The notes: generated by a model not told the origin, from the sequence alone. A stretch of DNA of 64,000 nt from Rhizophagus irregularis (GCF_026210795.1 NC_089432.1:1116001-1180000); one strand, 5' to 3'. Shown: positions 9,264 to 20,083, counted from the first letter of the stretch. Program-made: numbers and translations.

Positions 9264-11160
9264 TGTAAATTTAATAATGAGAGGAAAAGAAGAAAAGAAT
9301 GTACTGTAAATAATGCGTAACTTTTCACGACATATTTATTTATTTATTTGTATGGTATATTAAATGTAGATCTCCTGCGGCAATTTTTTACGCTAATTGT
9401 GTGACCAAACGGGCCGCTTTTATAAAAAGAATCGTTACATTCATAAAAATATCATTTACTATTGTAATATAATTAGTCCGGAGTGTAACGATAATTGATA
9501 TTATATTTTTAGCTAAATAATTTTTTCCGTTTTTATATTTTTTGATAAAAAGTTTTTAAATAGATAAATTTTTGTAAAATTTTAATAACAAATATGAAAA
9601 ATAAATTACATTAGTTAAAACTATTACTTTTTTAGTAAGATTTTCACAATAATGTGAGGTTATCCCGTGTAACTTGGTTTATTATTTGTTAAAAAAAAAA
9701 TAATTGGCCATTTGATATAAACGCCTAAATAAAACAAAAATAAACAAATTCATTGTTCAAAATTGATATCAGTCAGCGGTCATTTCAGATCACTTGCTGA
9801 TCATTAATTAAAATAATTTTGTGTAACCATAATTGAATATTTCATCATGTAGCTAAAAAAAGAATAATTTTTTTTTTTTGCATATACAAGAAAGTTCGTC
9901 TCAAAAATGAAGTTTTCCTCCAGATGCAACTTAAAAGTAGATGTAAAATACAGTTTAAACGATAATAATATATGTAATTTTACGAGAAGAAAAAGATTTA
10001 CTAAGTTGAAAAAGGTAGTTATTTAGGTAGTTTTTGTGTAAACCACAAAAAGTCAATTTTTATAATAAAAAAAAAAATTTTTGATTTCAATAAAACTTTT
10101 AGCAAAAGCTTTTTTTAACCATTAATTATTTTATTTCTAGCCATAATTTGGCGAAACAAACAACTTTTGTTAAGCTTAGAAGGATGATTATTATACCAGA
10201 TTTTTTGTTATTTATAAATTTTGTTAAAATATTTTAATTAATACGCTAATAAGAATTTTTTTTTTTATTAGAATAATATTATTAGGTCTATTTTGGTGTT
10301 ATAGATAATTTTAAATAGCAAAAATAGTCAAAATATAATGTTTTTTTGTTTATCTATATTAGACCTTTAATACTTAAATCTCGGTATTGTAGTAATCATG
10401 TAAATTTTATAACTTATTAAAAAAAAACTTTAAAATTTTTAAATTTTAGTTCATTTAAAGCAAAAATTATTTATTTATAGAAAGATTCATATTGGATATT
10501 AGGTTTGCTTACCTTGTTAAGCCATGAAATACAAATAGTATAATATAAATAAGTAAAATGTTTTTTTTTATATCTAAAGTGACGTTAAAATAAAAGACAT
10601 TTATAATATATTTAAAAAAAATAAGCAAAAGAAAAAAGTTAAAAAAGTTTTCTTAATACTTTATTAGTTTGCTATATCAAAATAACCATATAATTGACAA
10701 CCTTCACTGGCCAGATGCAACTGAATAAAGTGAAGTTTTTGACTTTTAAAAGGTTTAAAAATATTTTCAAACCTTGAACGAACATGTTTACTATTGTTGG
10801 AAAAAGTGTTACATTCATAAATATGGAGTTACCTTTAACCTGAAAATTCCGATTTTAACGAAATTTAGGCCGGCATTATGAATCTGGCCGGAATTAAGAA
10901 AATTTTGGCCAGAATTATAATTCAAAAATTAATGAATTTTAACTAATCAAACTAATTTAGCCAAATTTAAATATTATATAAATATTATATACCTAAAGAC
11001 TGTATCATATTAAGAATTTGTATTATAATATCATAGTACAAAAAATCTCACCACTCGCTTAAAATGGTTGATTGTTTATTTAAACTGTACTATAGTATAA
11101 ATCTAACGTGATCGTCTTACAATCTTAAATAAAATAAATAATAAAGCTAATTGATATAGA
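9264..11160. other. Intergenic, 1.9 kb, no gene seen
   Basis: The stretch is A+T-rich with no convincing frame. Around 10840-10935 the segments GGCCGGCATTATGAATCTGG, GCCGGAATTAAG and GGCCAGAATTATAATT resemble the interior of the MITE family seen whole at 59426-59565, so this is probably an old, eroded copy. The rest shows nothing I can name. Confidence 0.45.
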
Positions 11161-11172
11161 ACGATGACACAA

Positions 11173-12063
11173 TTATTTCTCTAAAAGTTCTTCTAATTTA
11201 CTTTGGGCAATTTCATCTCCTTGTTCAGCAGATTTTTTGTACCAATATATTGCTTTATCCATATCTTTTTTAATTCCATCTCCAATTTCATACATATAAG
11301 CAAGATTATATTGAGCTATATCACTTCCTAAATTTGCCGCTTTTTGATATAGTTCAAATGTCTTCTGCTTATCAACATTAGTTCCAATTCCCTTTTCATA
11401 ACACCATCCTAAGTTATTTATTCCAGTCAAATTTTCTAAATCTGCCGCCTTTTGATATAATTCGAATGCTTTTTGTTTATTAACATCGGTTCCAATTCCC
11501 CAATTATAACAATAACCCAAGTTATTTATTCCGCTAACAAATTCTCCATCTGCTAATTTTTTAGATAATTCAAAAGCTAATTTATAATTTTTATCAACAC
11601 CTTTTCCAAGAAGATATACATTTGCAAGATCTATTTGAGCTACTCTATTGTCTAAGTCCGCAGCTTTTTGACATAATTGAATCGCCTTTTGTTTGTTTAA
11701 ATCAGTCCCAATTCCATTATAATAAAAATATCCAAGTAAATAAATAGAATTTGAATTATTTTGGTTATTTAATAGCCAATTATGAATTTCTTGTGAAATT
11801 ATCTCATTACTATTAATATAATTTAAAACAAATAGTTTTATCATTTTTTCATTTTTTCCTTCATTTATTTTCACAAAAATAAGATTAACCAATTCATCGA
11901 TCACGATACTTAAATCTCCTTCATAAATATATTCACTAATATTTTCAATTGTAGGCTTTATTTCTTTTATATTTATTTTATCAAAATTTTTAATAATGTG
12001 AAAAAATTCATTATTCGTATTTGATGTATCAATATAATCTAAATTAAATTGCTTATCTAACAT
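11173..12063 (-). CDS. Sel1-like repeat protein, 296 aa
   Basis: I start this at the ATG of MLDKQFNLDYIDT (12061-12063), because the paralogues begin M[SL][DN]KQ there. An in-frame ATG 22 codons upstream would add MSSKITQN and a phenylalanine-rich stretch that looks like translated 5' leader. A hydrophobic N-terminal extension cannot be wholly excluded. The leading module is followed by five Sel1-like repeats ending AIYWYKKSAEQGD. It is a probable cytosolic scaffold. Repeats 3-4 (NWGIGTDVNKQKAFELYQKA, then EKGIGTNVDKQKTFE) are almost the same as in the 38581 gene 27 kb away, which suggests gene conversion. GTGCAGATCAG upstream (about 12155) fits the family promoter. Confidence 0.88.
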   Translation of the reverse strand: MLDKQFNLDYIDTSNTNNEFFHIIKNFDKINIKEIKPTIENISEYIYEGDLSIVIDELVNLIFVKINEGKNEKMIKLFVLNYINSNEIISQEIHNWLLNNQNNSNSIYLLGYFYYNGIGTDLNKQKAIQLCQKAADLDNRVAQIDLANVYLLGKGVDKNYKLAFELSKKLADGEFVSGINNLGYCYNWGIGTDVNKQKAFELYQKAADLENLTGINNLGWCYEKGIGTNVDKQKTFELYQKAANLGSDIAQYNLAYMYEIGDGIKKDMDKAIYWYKKSAEQGDEIAQSKLEELLEK

Positions 12064-12126
12064 TTGTAAAAAGAGAAAAAAAAAGAAAGAAAATGCAATA
12101 ATTAAGTTCTGTGTAATTTTTGAAGA

Positions 12127-12200
12127 CATATTTATTATTTATTATTATGGTAGTACTACAGTGCAGATCAGTATTTTTTTTGATCATTAATTCTTGATCC
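12127..12200 (-). promoter_or_regulatory. SLR-family promoter block
   Basis: In the gene's direction the motifs are TTGATC, ACTGATCTGCACTG and a TTATTAAATAATAAATA box about 65-75 bases before the ATG at 12063. They have the same order as in the other family members. Confidence 0.45.
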
Positions 12201-12310
12201 GGTGATATCCTTTTTTTTCGGATATTCGGATAAATTTTAATCCGCACGTAGATAGCCTTACATAAAATTAATCAAGTTAGGTTCCCCTGCATCGGATATT
12301 AATTTGTGTA

Positions 12311-12337
12311 CCCTTTGCGAAGCAACGTTATCACTAG
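12311..12337 (+). mobile_element. Helitron-type 3' terminus
   Basis: The hairpin TTGC-GAA-GCAA (12315-12325) is followed 9 bases later by CTAG at 12334-12337 and then T. Helitrons end in a short hairpin about 10 bases before CTRR and insert between A and T. A second terminus with the same GCGAAGC loop and CTAG end is at 32850-32873. I could not place the matching 5' end to the left. Confidence 0.5.
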
Positions 12338-12647
12338 TTGTCAATTATATTATTGTTTTGTCCGAAGTGTAAGCACAAGGTGATACAAATGTCTCTGATG
12401 TCCGTCCGGCACGTGACTATGCACAACAATGTAATCTTATATATAAACAGTACCTCGGACTTAATAACGGTTTCTGTTTCTTATCTTATCAAAATCATTA
12501 TTATGATATCATTAATGAAATATTAAAGCTTCAAATTTTTATGATGCCAGCCCGAATTTTACATAATTGTACATCGAACGCTAATTTTTTATTTTTGATC
12601 GACGTTATAATTTGACCCGAATTTCTGCAGATCGGCAATTTATGTTA

Positions 12648-12930
12648 ATGAATTTCTTTTTTTATAATCTTATCCGGATTTCTATCTGCTTGATATTATC
12701 GCCGTTTTCAAAATGGTTTACGCAGTTTATTTGTGATTGTATATTCGAATACCAATATTCGCCCGTTTTTTTTGTCAATATTTCGTCCGGTTTTCGGTTT
12801 TCTTTTTTTTTTATTCAAATTTAACTGCGTACATCATTTTGAAAACGGCGATAATATCCGAATCTGATGATCCGAATAGAAACCGGATTTATTTCACCTG
12901 GATACCGGCTTATTAAAAAAGAAATTTGTT
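12648..12930. mobile_element. Foldback element with long inverted arms
   Basis: The left arm (about 12670-12732) and right arm (about 12824-12893) are inverted copies. They share the perfect core GATATTATCGCCGTTTTCAA and the flanking TACGCAGTTT and GGATTTCTAT or CGGTTTCTAT. The outer ends AATTTCTTTTTTTATAA and TTATTAAAAAAGAAATT are also inverted. The loop of about 90 bp is T-rich. No transposase is present, so it is a non-autonomous element. No clear target duplication is seen. Confidence 0.65.
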
Positions 12931-13600
12931 TAAAAATTTTTTTTAACCAATAATTTTATTAAATAATTTTATCAACTAATAATTTTGTGTAAAAGTTTGT
13001 AAACAATTATTTTTAATATTAATGATTTATACAAAACATTATAATGATAAATAAAAAATAATTGATCTAAAAAACCTTTTAATAAGCTAATATTAACACT
13101 GTTTTCAATTCATTGTGCTCATTGCAAATAAAATCTCTAATAAAAAATCGGAATTTTCCTAAACTATTATAAGCCGATTATAAAAATAAATAGTGGGAAG
13201 ACTATAAAAAGAATTTTTTCAAAATTATGAATTAAAATTTCATTTTCTTTATTAAGAGCAAATTTTATTTTATGATTATATATTCATAATTAGATCGGTG
13301 ATAACATTACACTCGCCCAATCATTTCCTCATTAAATTATGGAATTTAGTCAATAATTATTCTCCGGTCAGGTAGACATAATTTTATATGAAATTATGAC
13401 GTAAATGATATATTAAATGTAACGAAATATTGATAATCGTTCCTTTCAACATTTCATCGGATTACTGCATCATTAGCCTTTGCTATATAAAACTTTGTCG
13501 ACTATTAATAAGCTCGCAGATTAGTAAAGCTATCACTAGATGAAAATGATTTAAAGAATAATTTGTTAATATACTGTTTTGTGACTATGATTCCAACAAA
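12931..13600. other. Intergenic, no gene seen
   Basis: A+T-rich sequence with no supportable frame or named repeat. Confidence 0.5.
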
Positions 13601-13604
13601 TAAG

Positions 13605-13690
13605 ACCGCGATCTGCACCATGGAAACACAAAAAATGATCGGCGGTAATTTAAACTGCAGTATCACCATGCACTTAAATAAATATGTTCC
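13605..13690 (+). promoter_or_regulatory. SLR-family promoter block
   Basis: The motifs in order are GCGATCTGCACCATGG, AAAAAATGATCGGCGG, TTTAAACTGCAGTATC and an AAATAAATATG box ending about 67 bases before the ATG at 13753. The order and spacing match the block at 778-875. Confidence 0.55.
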
Positions 13691-13752
13691 TTGAAAAAAA
13701 AAACTTACATAAGTTGTTCAACTTCCCTTTTTTTCATTTAAACTACTTTACA

Positions 13753-14739
13753 ATGTCTGATAAGCAATTTAATTTTAATAATATAGACTCTTTAAATATT
13801 TACAATAAAATTATTCAAAATTTTAATAAAATAAATATAAAAGAAATAAAACCCACAACCAAAAATATTAATGAATATATTTTTGAAGGTGATTTAAATA
13901 TTTTAGTTGATGAATTAGTTTATAATATTTTTAAAGAATTTAATGAAGGAAAGAATAGAGAAATTATAAAACAGCATGTACTTGATTATGTTAATAATCA
14001 TAGAATAATTTCACAAGAAATTTGTAGTTGGCTTTCAAATAATCAAAATAATTCAAATTCTACTTATTTACTTGGATATTTTAATTATAATGGAATTGGA
14101 ACTGATCCTAACAAACAAAAGGCAATTGAATTATATCAAAAAGCAGCAAAATTAGAAAATAGAGTGGCACAACTAAATCTTGCTAATATGCATATTTATG
14201 GAAAAGAAATTGATAGTGATTATGATTTAGCTTTTGAATTATCAAAAAAGTTAGCAGAAGTGGAATGTGCAAGTGGAATGAATAATTTAGGATATTGTTA
14301 TAATAATGGGATTGGAACTGATATTAATAATGACAAAGCGTTTGAATTATTTAAGAAAGCAGCAGATTTGGGGAATTCATATGGAATAAATAGCTTAGGA
14401 TGTTGTTATGAAGAAGGAATTGGAACTGATGCTAATAAACAAAAAGCATTTGAATTATATAAAAAAGCAGCAGATTTAGGAAATTCAACTGGAATGAGTA
14501 ACTTAGGCTATTGTTATTATGGTGGAATTGGAACTGATATTAATGAACAAAAAGCATTTGAATTATTTCAAGAAGCAGCAGATTTAGGAAGTGATGCAGC
14601 TCAATATAATCTTGCCTGGATATATGAAAATGGAGATGGAATTAAAGATATGAACCAAGCAATTTATTGGTACAAAAAATCTGCCGAACAAGAATATGAA
14701 ATTGCTCAAAATAAATTGAAAGAACTTTTAAAAATATAA
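13753..14739 (+). CDS. Sel1-like repeat protein, 328 aa
   Basis: The start is the ATG of MSDKQFNFNN. An earlier in-frame ATG at 13684 would add a leader (MFLEKKNLHK, then a Phe-rich run) not conserved in the family and lying too close to the TATA-like box. The leading module (IIQNFNKINIKEIKPTT, then EGDLNILVDELVYNIFKEF) is followed by six Sel1-like repeats and a KKSAEQEYEIAQ terminus. It is a probable cytosolic scaffold. The repeats are regular and the gene looks whole. It is transcribed away from the 11173 gene; the 1.7 kb between them holds a Helitron end and a foldback element. Confidence 0.9.
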   Translation: MSDKQFNFNNIDSLNIYNKIIQNFNKINIKEIKPTTKNINEYIFEGDLNILVDELVYNIFKEFNEGKNREIIKQHVLDYVNNHRIISQEICSWLSNNQNNSNSTYLLGYFNYNGIGTDPNKQKAIELYQKAAKLENRVAQLNLANMHIYGKEIDSDYDLAFELSKKLAEVECASGMNNLGYCYNNGIGTDINNDKAFELFKKAADLGNSYGINSLGCCYEEGIGTDANKQKAFELYKKAADLGNSTGMSNLGYCYYGGIGTDINEQKAFELFQEAADLGSDAAQYNLAWIYENGDGIKDMNQAIYWYKKSAEQEYEIAQNKLKELLKI

Positions 14740-15600
14740 ATTAATATTTGTATACATATGGGAAAATTTTTTACTATGTGTCAAAGACTATGTGTTAAAG
14801 GTGTTGAAGAGCAAAATCAAAATAATCTATTGCTAAATTGTTGATATTATTGATTAAATTGATTAAATACAACTCAACGTGTTAATATAGAATAGATACA
14901 ACCCTACTTTATACCTGTATGATAATTTTATTATGTATCATTAAAAAAATAAAACAAAAATAAAGATAAAAATTTAATAGTTTAAATTCTTAAAATAAAC
15001 TTGTATTCGATATATATTTTGCGCCATTTATTATATTTAACGAAATTAAAAATTGATTAATAAGGATTGCGAAAAAATAGTTCATACATAAGTTATTGTT
15101 AATATTATATCATACATTTTTTGTATTACGGTATGCATCTTTGAAGAGGGATTATGAAAAAATGGCATTTGCTTTTATTTTCTCGTTTTATATAAGGTCG
15201 TTCCAAATTAGTAATAATTAGTCTAACATAAAGTATATTATTTTTTAGTTTTTAGTAAAGCAATATACTAATTATTATTTCTTAGAAAATTAATTCTATT
15301 TAAAAAATTAGATGGCTTTAAATCTTTATTATTAATAATTAATAACAATAGCCTTTATTAAATAAATATCAATAAATTCATTTTGAAAAAATGTAAACCT
15401 CAAATACATGTGCTTATATATATTTTATATTAATGTGATAATTTGAGTCTTGCAAATGTAAATTAAAATTATTTATAATTATTATTAATTGTTAAATAAT
15501 GAATTGATTTTCACACGTCATTAAAATTTTGTGCTACATCAAATAAAAATAAATTTATGATACAACAGATAAACTCTTAATTTTATAATAGAAATAACAA
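14740..15600. other. Intergenic, no gene seen
   Basis: A+T-rich sequence. Its last part (about 15560-15600) resembles the 3' flank of the minus-strand SLR genes (AATAATAGAAATAACAAAAT), so the duplication that made the relic at 15604 included the downstream flank. Confidence 0.5.
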
Positions 15601-15603
15601 AAT

Positions 15604-15880
15604 AGAATTTATTTCTTTAAAAGTTCTTTTAATTTTATTTTGTGATATTAATAAATTGCTTGATTCATACCTTTTTTAATTTCATTTTCATTTTCGAATA
15701 CCCAAGCAAGATTATTAAAACGTACTATTTCCTGCTTCATAGTAATACAATATTAAGTTACTTATTCCACCGCCGGTATTTTCCTAAATATGCCGCCTTT
15801 TGATATAATTCAAGTACTTTTTTCATTTAATATTAATTTCAATTCTATTTTTGTAATAATAGCCTAAGTAAATTTCAAGG
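15604..15880 (-). pseudogene. SLR gene relic, C-terminal repeats
   Basis: On the minus strand about two and a half Sel1-like repeats can be followed in broken frames. They include the last repeat (WVFENENEIKKGMNQAI), a piece with NLYYYEAG, and YFKRRHIW-type remnants of the KAADLG helix. Stops and small indels interrupt it, and the leading module and start are gone. The sequence to the right (15885-16075) is not SLR-like. This is a dead fragment. Confidence 0.65.
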
Positions 15881-16088
15881 TTTCATTAACAAACATTTTC
15901 TTCAAATTCTAAGAACAGTAGTGATGATAAAGATATCCCTTCATCTACAAAGGATAAGATACAAGTCTGGACCAAGGTATAAGAGAAGGTATTAACAAAA
16001 TTAATACTAAAGAAATAGTTTGTGATGAATCTTTTTAGGTCATTAATAAATGCAAAAATGAACCTTTTGATTTTCATGATAAGTATTT

Positions 16089-16609
16089 AGGACCCGAGCA
16101 ATATAAAATAGGTCACAGGAAATTAGCAAATATTTATTATTATCTACGCATTTTTTTCAGGGCCGGAATTATAATAGTGTCAAAATAATAAATTCTGACC
16201 AACATTATCGAAAATTATCTAAAAAGAAAGGTTTTCATGGTTATTTTGGCCTATTCTACACATTTATTTCTTGTTACCTATATCAGTATTGCTTGCAGTA
16301 GTGTTCCAATCCGTTAAACCGTTATTCGTCGGATTATGGATATCCGCCAAAAAATTCAGATTATTTGGATAACAGATAATGGATAATACCGGATTGGATT
16401 TCTCGGATAATTGAATAATGGACAATAACGCATCATTCAGACGTTGTTTATCAATAATATCACATAAATTTGTTTTTATCCGGTCCAATTATTCTTCGGA
16501 TATCCGACGGATATCCGGAATCTGGCAGATTTTTTGGATGACGGATGATGATCGGATCGGATAAACGGATGACGGATATCCTCGGATTGGAACACTAGCT
16601 CGGAGTCCT
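16089..16609. mobile_element. MITE of the AGGACC family, copy 2 (interrupted)
   Basis: The left end is AGGACCCGAGCAATATAAAA and the right end, reverse-complemented, is AGGACTCCGAGC. The flanks AAGTATTT (16081-16088) and AAATATTT (16610-16617) are an 8-bp duplication with one mismatch. Without the nested element at 16299-16597 and its extra 8 bp, it would be about 214 bp, matching copy 1 (215 bp). Confidence 0.8.
16299..16597. mobile_element. hAT-type MITE nested in another MITE
   Basis: The termini are TAGTGTTCCAATCCG on the left and its inverse, CGGATTGGAACACTA, on the right. The flanks GCTTGCAG (16291-16298) and GCTCGGAG (16598-16605) match at six of eight positions, as expected for an aged hAT duplication. 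The interior is rich in GGATA, ATCCG and CGGATG motifs. It is 299 bp and non-coding; the short frame across it is accidental. A related piece is at about 63212-63311. Confidence 0.8.
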
Positions 16610-16617
16610 AAATATTT

Positions 16618-16954
16618 ATTATTTTAAGACTGTGATATGGTGAATTTTTTTTTCGATGTAAAGAAATTTTTGTATATAAATTATAAAATAAACTTAGATG
16701 ATATTTTTCTAAAAAAAATGCTATTATAATTAAATTTTATCCTGATAACCCTGATCGTGGCTTATATTTAAATAACAGAAATCTAGAGGAAATAATATTA
16801 ATAGTATAAACTGTGTTGCGACTCAATAAAGTTAATAGTCAATACTCAGCTAAACTAAGTATGTAGGATTTTTCATGCAATCATAGTGATTTAAGATGAA
16901 TATATTTTTAAACAGTTAAAGATTAGAATAATTCATTTTATTCCCTTAATAAGA
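16618..16954. other. Intergenic, no gene seen
   Basis: A+T-rich spacer between two transposable elements. Nothing else can be supported. Confidence 0.5.
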
Positions 16955-18474
16955 CCCTATAAAAAAATTGGATACGTTTTTTATATAGTTTTTATACGAT
17001 TTTTTTTTCCTTAGAAATAACGTATCATAATAGGATACGGAAAAATGCACAATTCCGTATCACTAAAAATATGGTTTGGATACGGAATTTGCACGGAATT
17101 CATATGGAATTTACATGATTTGATCACTGACTTTATCACGAAATTTATACGATTTGGTCACTGAATTTACTATTTGTATTGCAGTTTACTATAATTATAT
17201 TTACATAAATCTAATTTTACTTTATTAAATTAAATAAAAAATAAAAAATAAACAAAATACAAATACATTATGAAAATTCCCTCCTTATTAAGGCCACCTA
17301 TTGCAACCAAAATTATCTATAAGTTCAGGTTCATTTGGAGTCAAACAACCTAAAAAAAACAAAAAAGAACGTCTAACTTAATTGGAAACAAAACCCCCCC
17401 TTCATATAGTATCTGCAATCGTCCAAGTCACCAAAGGTCAGCATTCCTACAAAAAAAGAAAGAGAACTCCAGAATGTCTGACCTACATAAATGAAAAGAA
17501 TTATGAAGTATCTGATGAAAAAGAAACTAAAACAACAAAATAAATCCAAAACTAACCTACAAAAAAAGAAGACTCTGAAGCAACAAAACTGAAACAACCT
17601 ACAAAAAGAAAAGAATCTGAACCCAACTTACAAAAAAAAAGAAAATTTGAACTGACCTAAAAAAAGAAAAAAATCCTGAACAATCCTACAAAAAGGAAAG
17701 GACTCCCAAACTGATCTACAAAAAAACTGAATCTTCTCACAAAAAAAATCTGCTGGCCTATGAAATAAAAAAAGGGATAAATATAAATAAAAAAGAAAGG
17801 GGAATAAAGAATAAATCAAAAAAAAATATTTTTTTAAAAAGAGGGTAACGAAGTTAGGAAAGTTAAAAAAAATTTTTTTTTTAAAGGGAGGACGTCAAAG
17901 TTAGAAAAATAAAAAATTTTTCATAAAGAGGAAATAGAAATAGAAAGAAGAAAATTTTTAGAAGAGTGGGAATAAAAGAATAAAATCAAAAAAATTTTTT
18001 TTTTTTAAAGGAGAGTGATGAAAAAGAAAAATTTTTAAAGTGAGGTACGAAAAAAAAAATTTTTTTTTAAAAGGGGGGTGCCGAAAAAAGAAGAAAAATT
18101 TAGAAAAAATAACAAAAATAAGACAAGAGAAAAGAGAAGAAAAGGAAAGACAGAAAGGAAGATCGGAAGATCAAACTCATCAAAGTAAAGGTTACAAAAA
18201 ACGTATCATAACAAAACAATAAACAATCACGTGATCTCGTGTTATGATACGAGATTTTTGTAAAATTATTTTCTAAAAATATTAAGTTTAAAAATTCCGT
18301 ATACATTCCGTATGATTAATTTTTTCCGTATACATTTCGTATACATTAGTTTTTTAAAAAATGTTCAAAAATGAATTGCTTATTAAATATACGGAATTTG
18401 TGTACGGAATCTATAGAAACGTACATAAAATGTATACAAAACGTATCCTTTCCGTATACATATTTCTTATAGGG
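16955..18474. mobile_element. CCCTATA-type DNA element, 1.5 kb, non-autonomous
   Basis: The ends are CCCTATAAAAAAATTGGATA and, reverse-complemented from the right, CCCTATAAGAAATATGTATA. AGA flanks both sides (16952-16954 and 18475-18477), a likely 3-bp target duplication. Both subterminal regions are filled with ATTCCGTAT and GGATACG repeats in both orientations (about 16975-17160 and 18290-18460), a pattern typical of transposase-binding zones. The centre (17340-18180) carries a minisatellite of splice-acceptor-like units and a purine tract. No transposase frame is present. Confidence 0.7.
17340..17830 (-). repeat. Minisatellite of splice-acceptor-like units
   Basis: Read on the minus strand, units of about 28-45 bp begin GT(T/C)(A/G)G and end CTTTTTTTGTAG or TTTTTAG. 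Examples are GTTGGGTTCAG and then CTTTTTGTAG, and GTCAGACATTCTGG and then CTTTTTTTGTAG. About ten units are visible. Each end looks like a 3' splice site with polypyrimidine tract. It is flanked on the right by a purine tract (17830-18180) and an ATCACGTGAT site near 18230, the same layout as at 2950-5160. Confidence 0.55.
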
Positions 18475-18477
18475 AGA

Positions 18478-19733
18478 TTTTATTGCAAGTTATAACCAAA
18501 GCGCGGGATATTTTTTAACTTAAAATACAGTTGTTCGATAAGTTCAGGATATAAAGTTTCTTTAACCGTCTATATATTTTAACCACCGATCTGATATTTT
18601 ACAAACAAACTGAATACTTTTGTTTTTTGATTAATTAAAATAAAATAAGGCAAGTAAGCTTGCTACTTTGCTACGTGTTATAGTCTAGCATTAATAAATA
18701 TGTTTTTTTCTTGCTAATAAAATAAATACGTTATGTTGGTTATAATTTATTAATAAATATTTATACATAATATCTTATTAATATAATAACAATTATATTC
18801 TTTCTTTTTTGCGTTTTAAGCAGATATCTCTACTGTTCTATAGAGCTACTATTGCAGCAGATGATATGTATACAAACAAATTATCTTTTTCAATGGCTTT
18901 ACCGACCAGATAAGAAATTATTACCGGTTCTATTTTGTAAAATAATCTCCGCTAAAAATTTTATTACTTCACCATAATCATACAAGACGTTAATTTAATT
19001 TCTTTTTTTTAATAAAATGCATTCTCTAGTAAAAAAAATATACAATGTTTGTTAAATTATTTATCTACTTTCGATTGTTCAAAAAAACTGAGAATCTAAA
19101 CATGTTCTGAAGCATGATTAACATGATTGAACCAAAATTTGTTGATGAGAAATATTTTAAATGAATTTTATATACAAGAAATCGATAAATGAATTGTATA
19201 TATTTTAATTTAACAGAAAACAGATTTAACAATTTCTTGGAAATAATAAAATTTTTTGTATTTACTTATTGTATACAAAGATTCTGTTAAATGATTAAAG
19301 TTACTAAATCTTTATCTTTAAAATGAGGAAATAATAATTTACGAATAGTAGACAAATACAAATTTCTAAAACTTTTATTTAGTTGACGCATCTAAATCTC
19401 TAACATCCATATATCAAAGAAAATCATTTTAATAATACGATACAAAATAAATATTTAATTGGCAAAACTTGGAAATATTTTAATAATTTTTTTTATTTTT
19501 TTATTTTTAAATAGTAAACATCCATTATTTAAATTTTATGTTAATATGGTAAAAGACCTATATTATTGTTTTTTTTTACAAAAAAAACATTATAGTTTTG
19601 TGAAACTTTCCCACTTACTAAATTTATCCTGGAATTACTATTTTCCTCAAATTTCGTGCCGATCTTTTGTACAATCTTAGTCCCACAGAAATGCATAGAA
19701 GATCAGCGGACTTTCGACATGGAAATGTCTGGT
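18478..19733. other. Intergenic, no gene seen
   Basis: A+T-rich sequence. Near 19660 and 19710 it holds CCGATCTTTTG and AGATCAGCGG, which resemble the GATC motifs upstream of the SLR genes and lie 370-430 bases before the kinase gene. A distal promoter of that gene could have been separated from it by the MITE at 19742. Confidence 0.4.
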
Positions 19734-19741
19734 GATACTAT

Positions 19742-19962
19742 AGGACCCCGAAAAATACATATGGAAGTCATAAATGATCGGCAAGATTTTGGCCTAAAAT
19801 AAGCAACTTTTCAGGGCCGGAATTATGATAATGCTAGCCAGTATCAAAACGGACAATAAAATTTAGGCCAGCACTATCTAAAAAAGGCAAGATTTTCATG
19901 AAAATTTAGGTTCTTTTTAAGCAAACTCAAATGTGACCTTTTTATGTATTTTTCGGGGTCCT
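19742..19962. mobile_element. MITE of the AGGACC family, copy 3
   Basis: The termini AGGACCCCGAAAAATACATA and, reverse-complemented, AGGACCCCGAAAAATACATA are identical for 20 bases. A perfect 8-bp target duplication GATACTAT lies at 19734-19741 and 19963-19970. This is the least decayed copy in the window, so the youngest of the complete ones. Its right end is about 120 bases before the ATG of the kinase-SLR gene. Confidence 0.88.
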
Positions 19963-20083
19963 GATACTATCCTATCTATAAATAGTTAATAATATTTTGT
20001 ATTTTCTTTTTTAAATTCTTACCTTTATATTAATAAAACCGTAAAATTAACTTCCGCAGTAAAAAATTTTTTTGCACTTAACA

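Noticed and set aside
11997-12129. Hydrophobic 22-residue extension of the 11173 gene as a signal peptide
   Set aside because: Paralogues start at M[SL][DN]KQ and their upstream leaders are equally F-rich when translated, so this is probably leader sequence.
16264-16488. 74-aa minus-strand frame
   Set aside because: It lies across the nested hAT MITE and its border; no coding signal.
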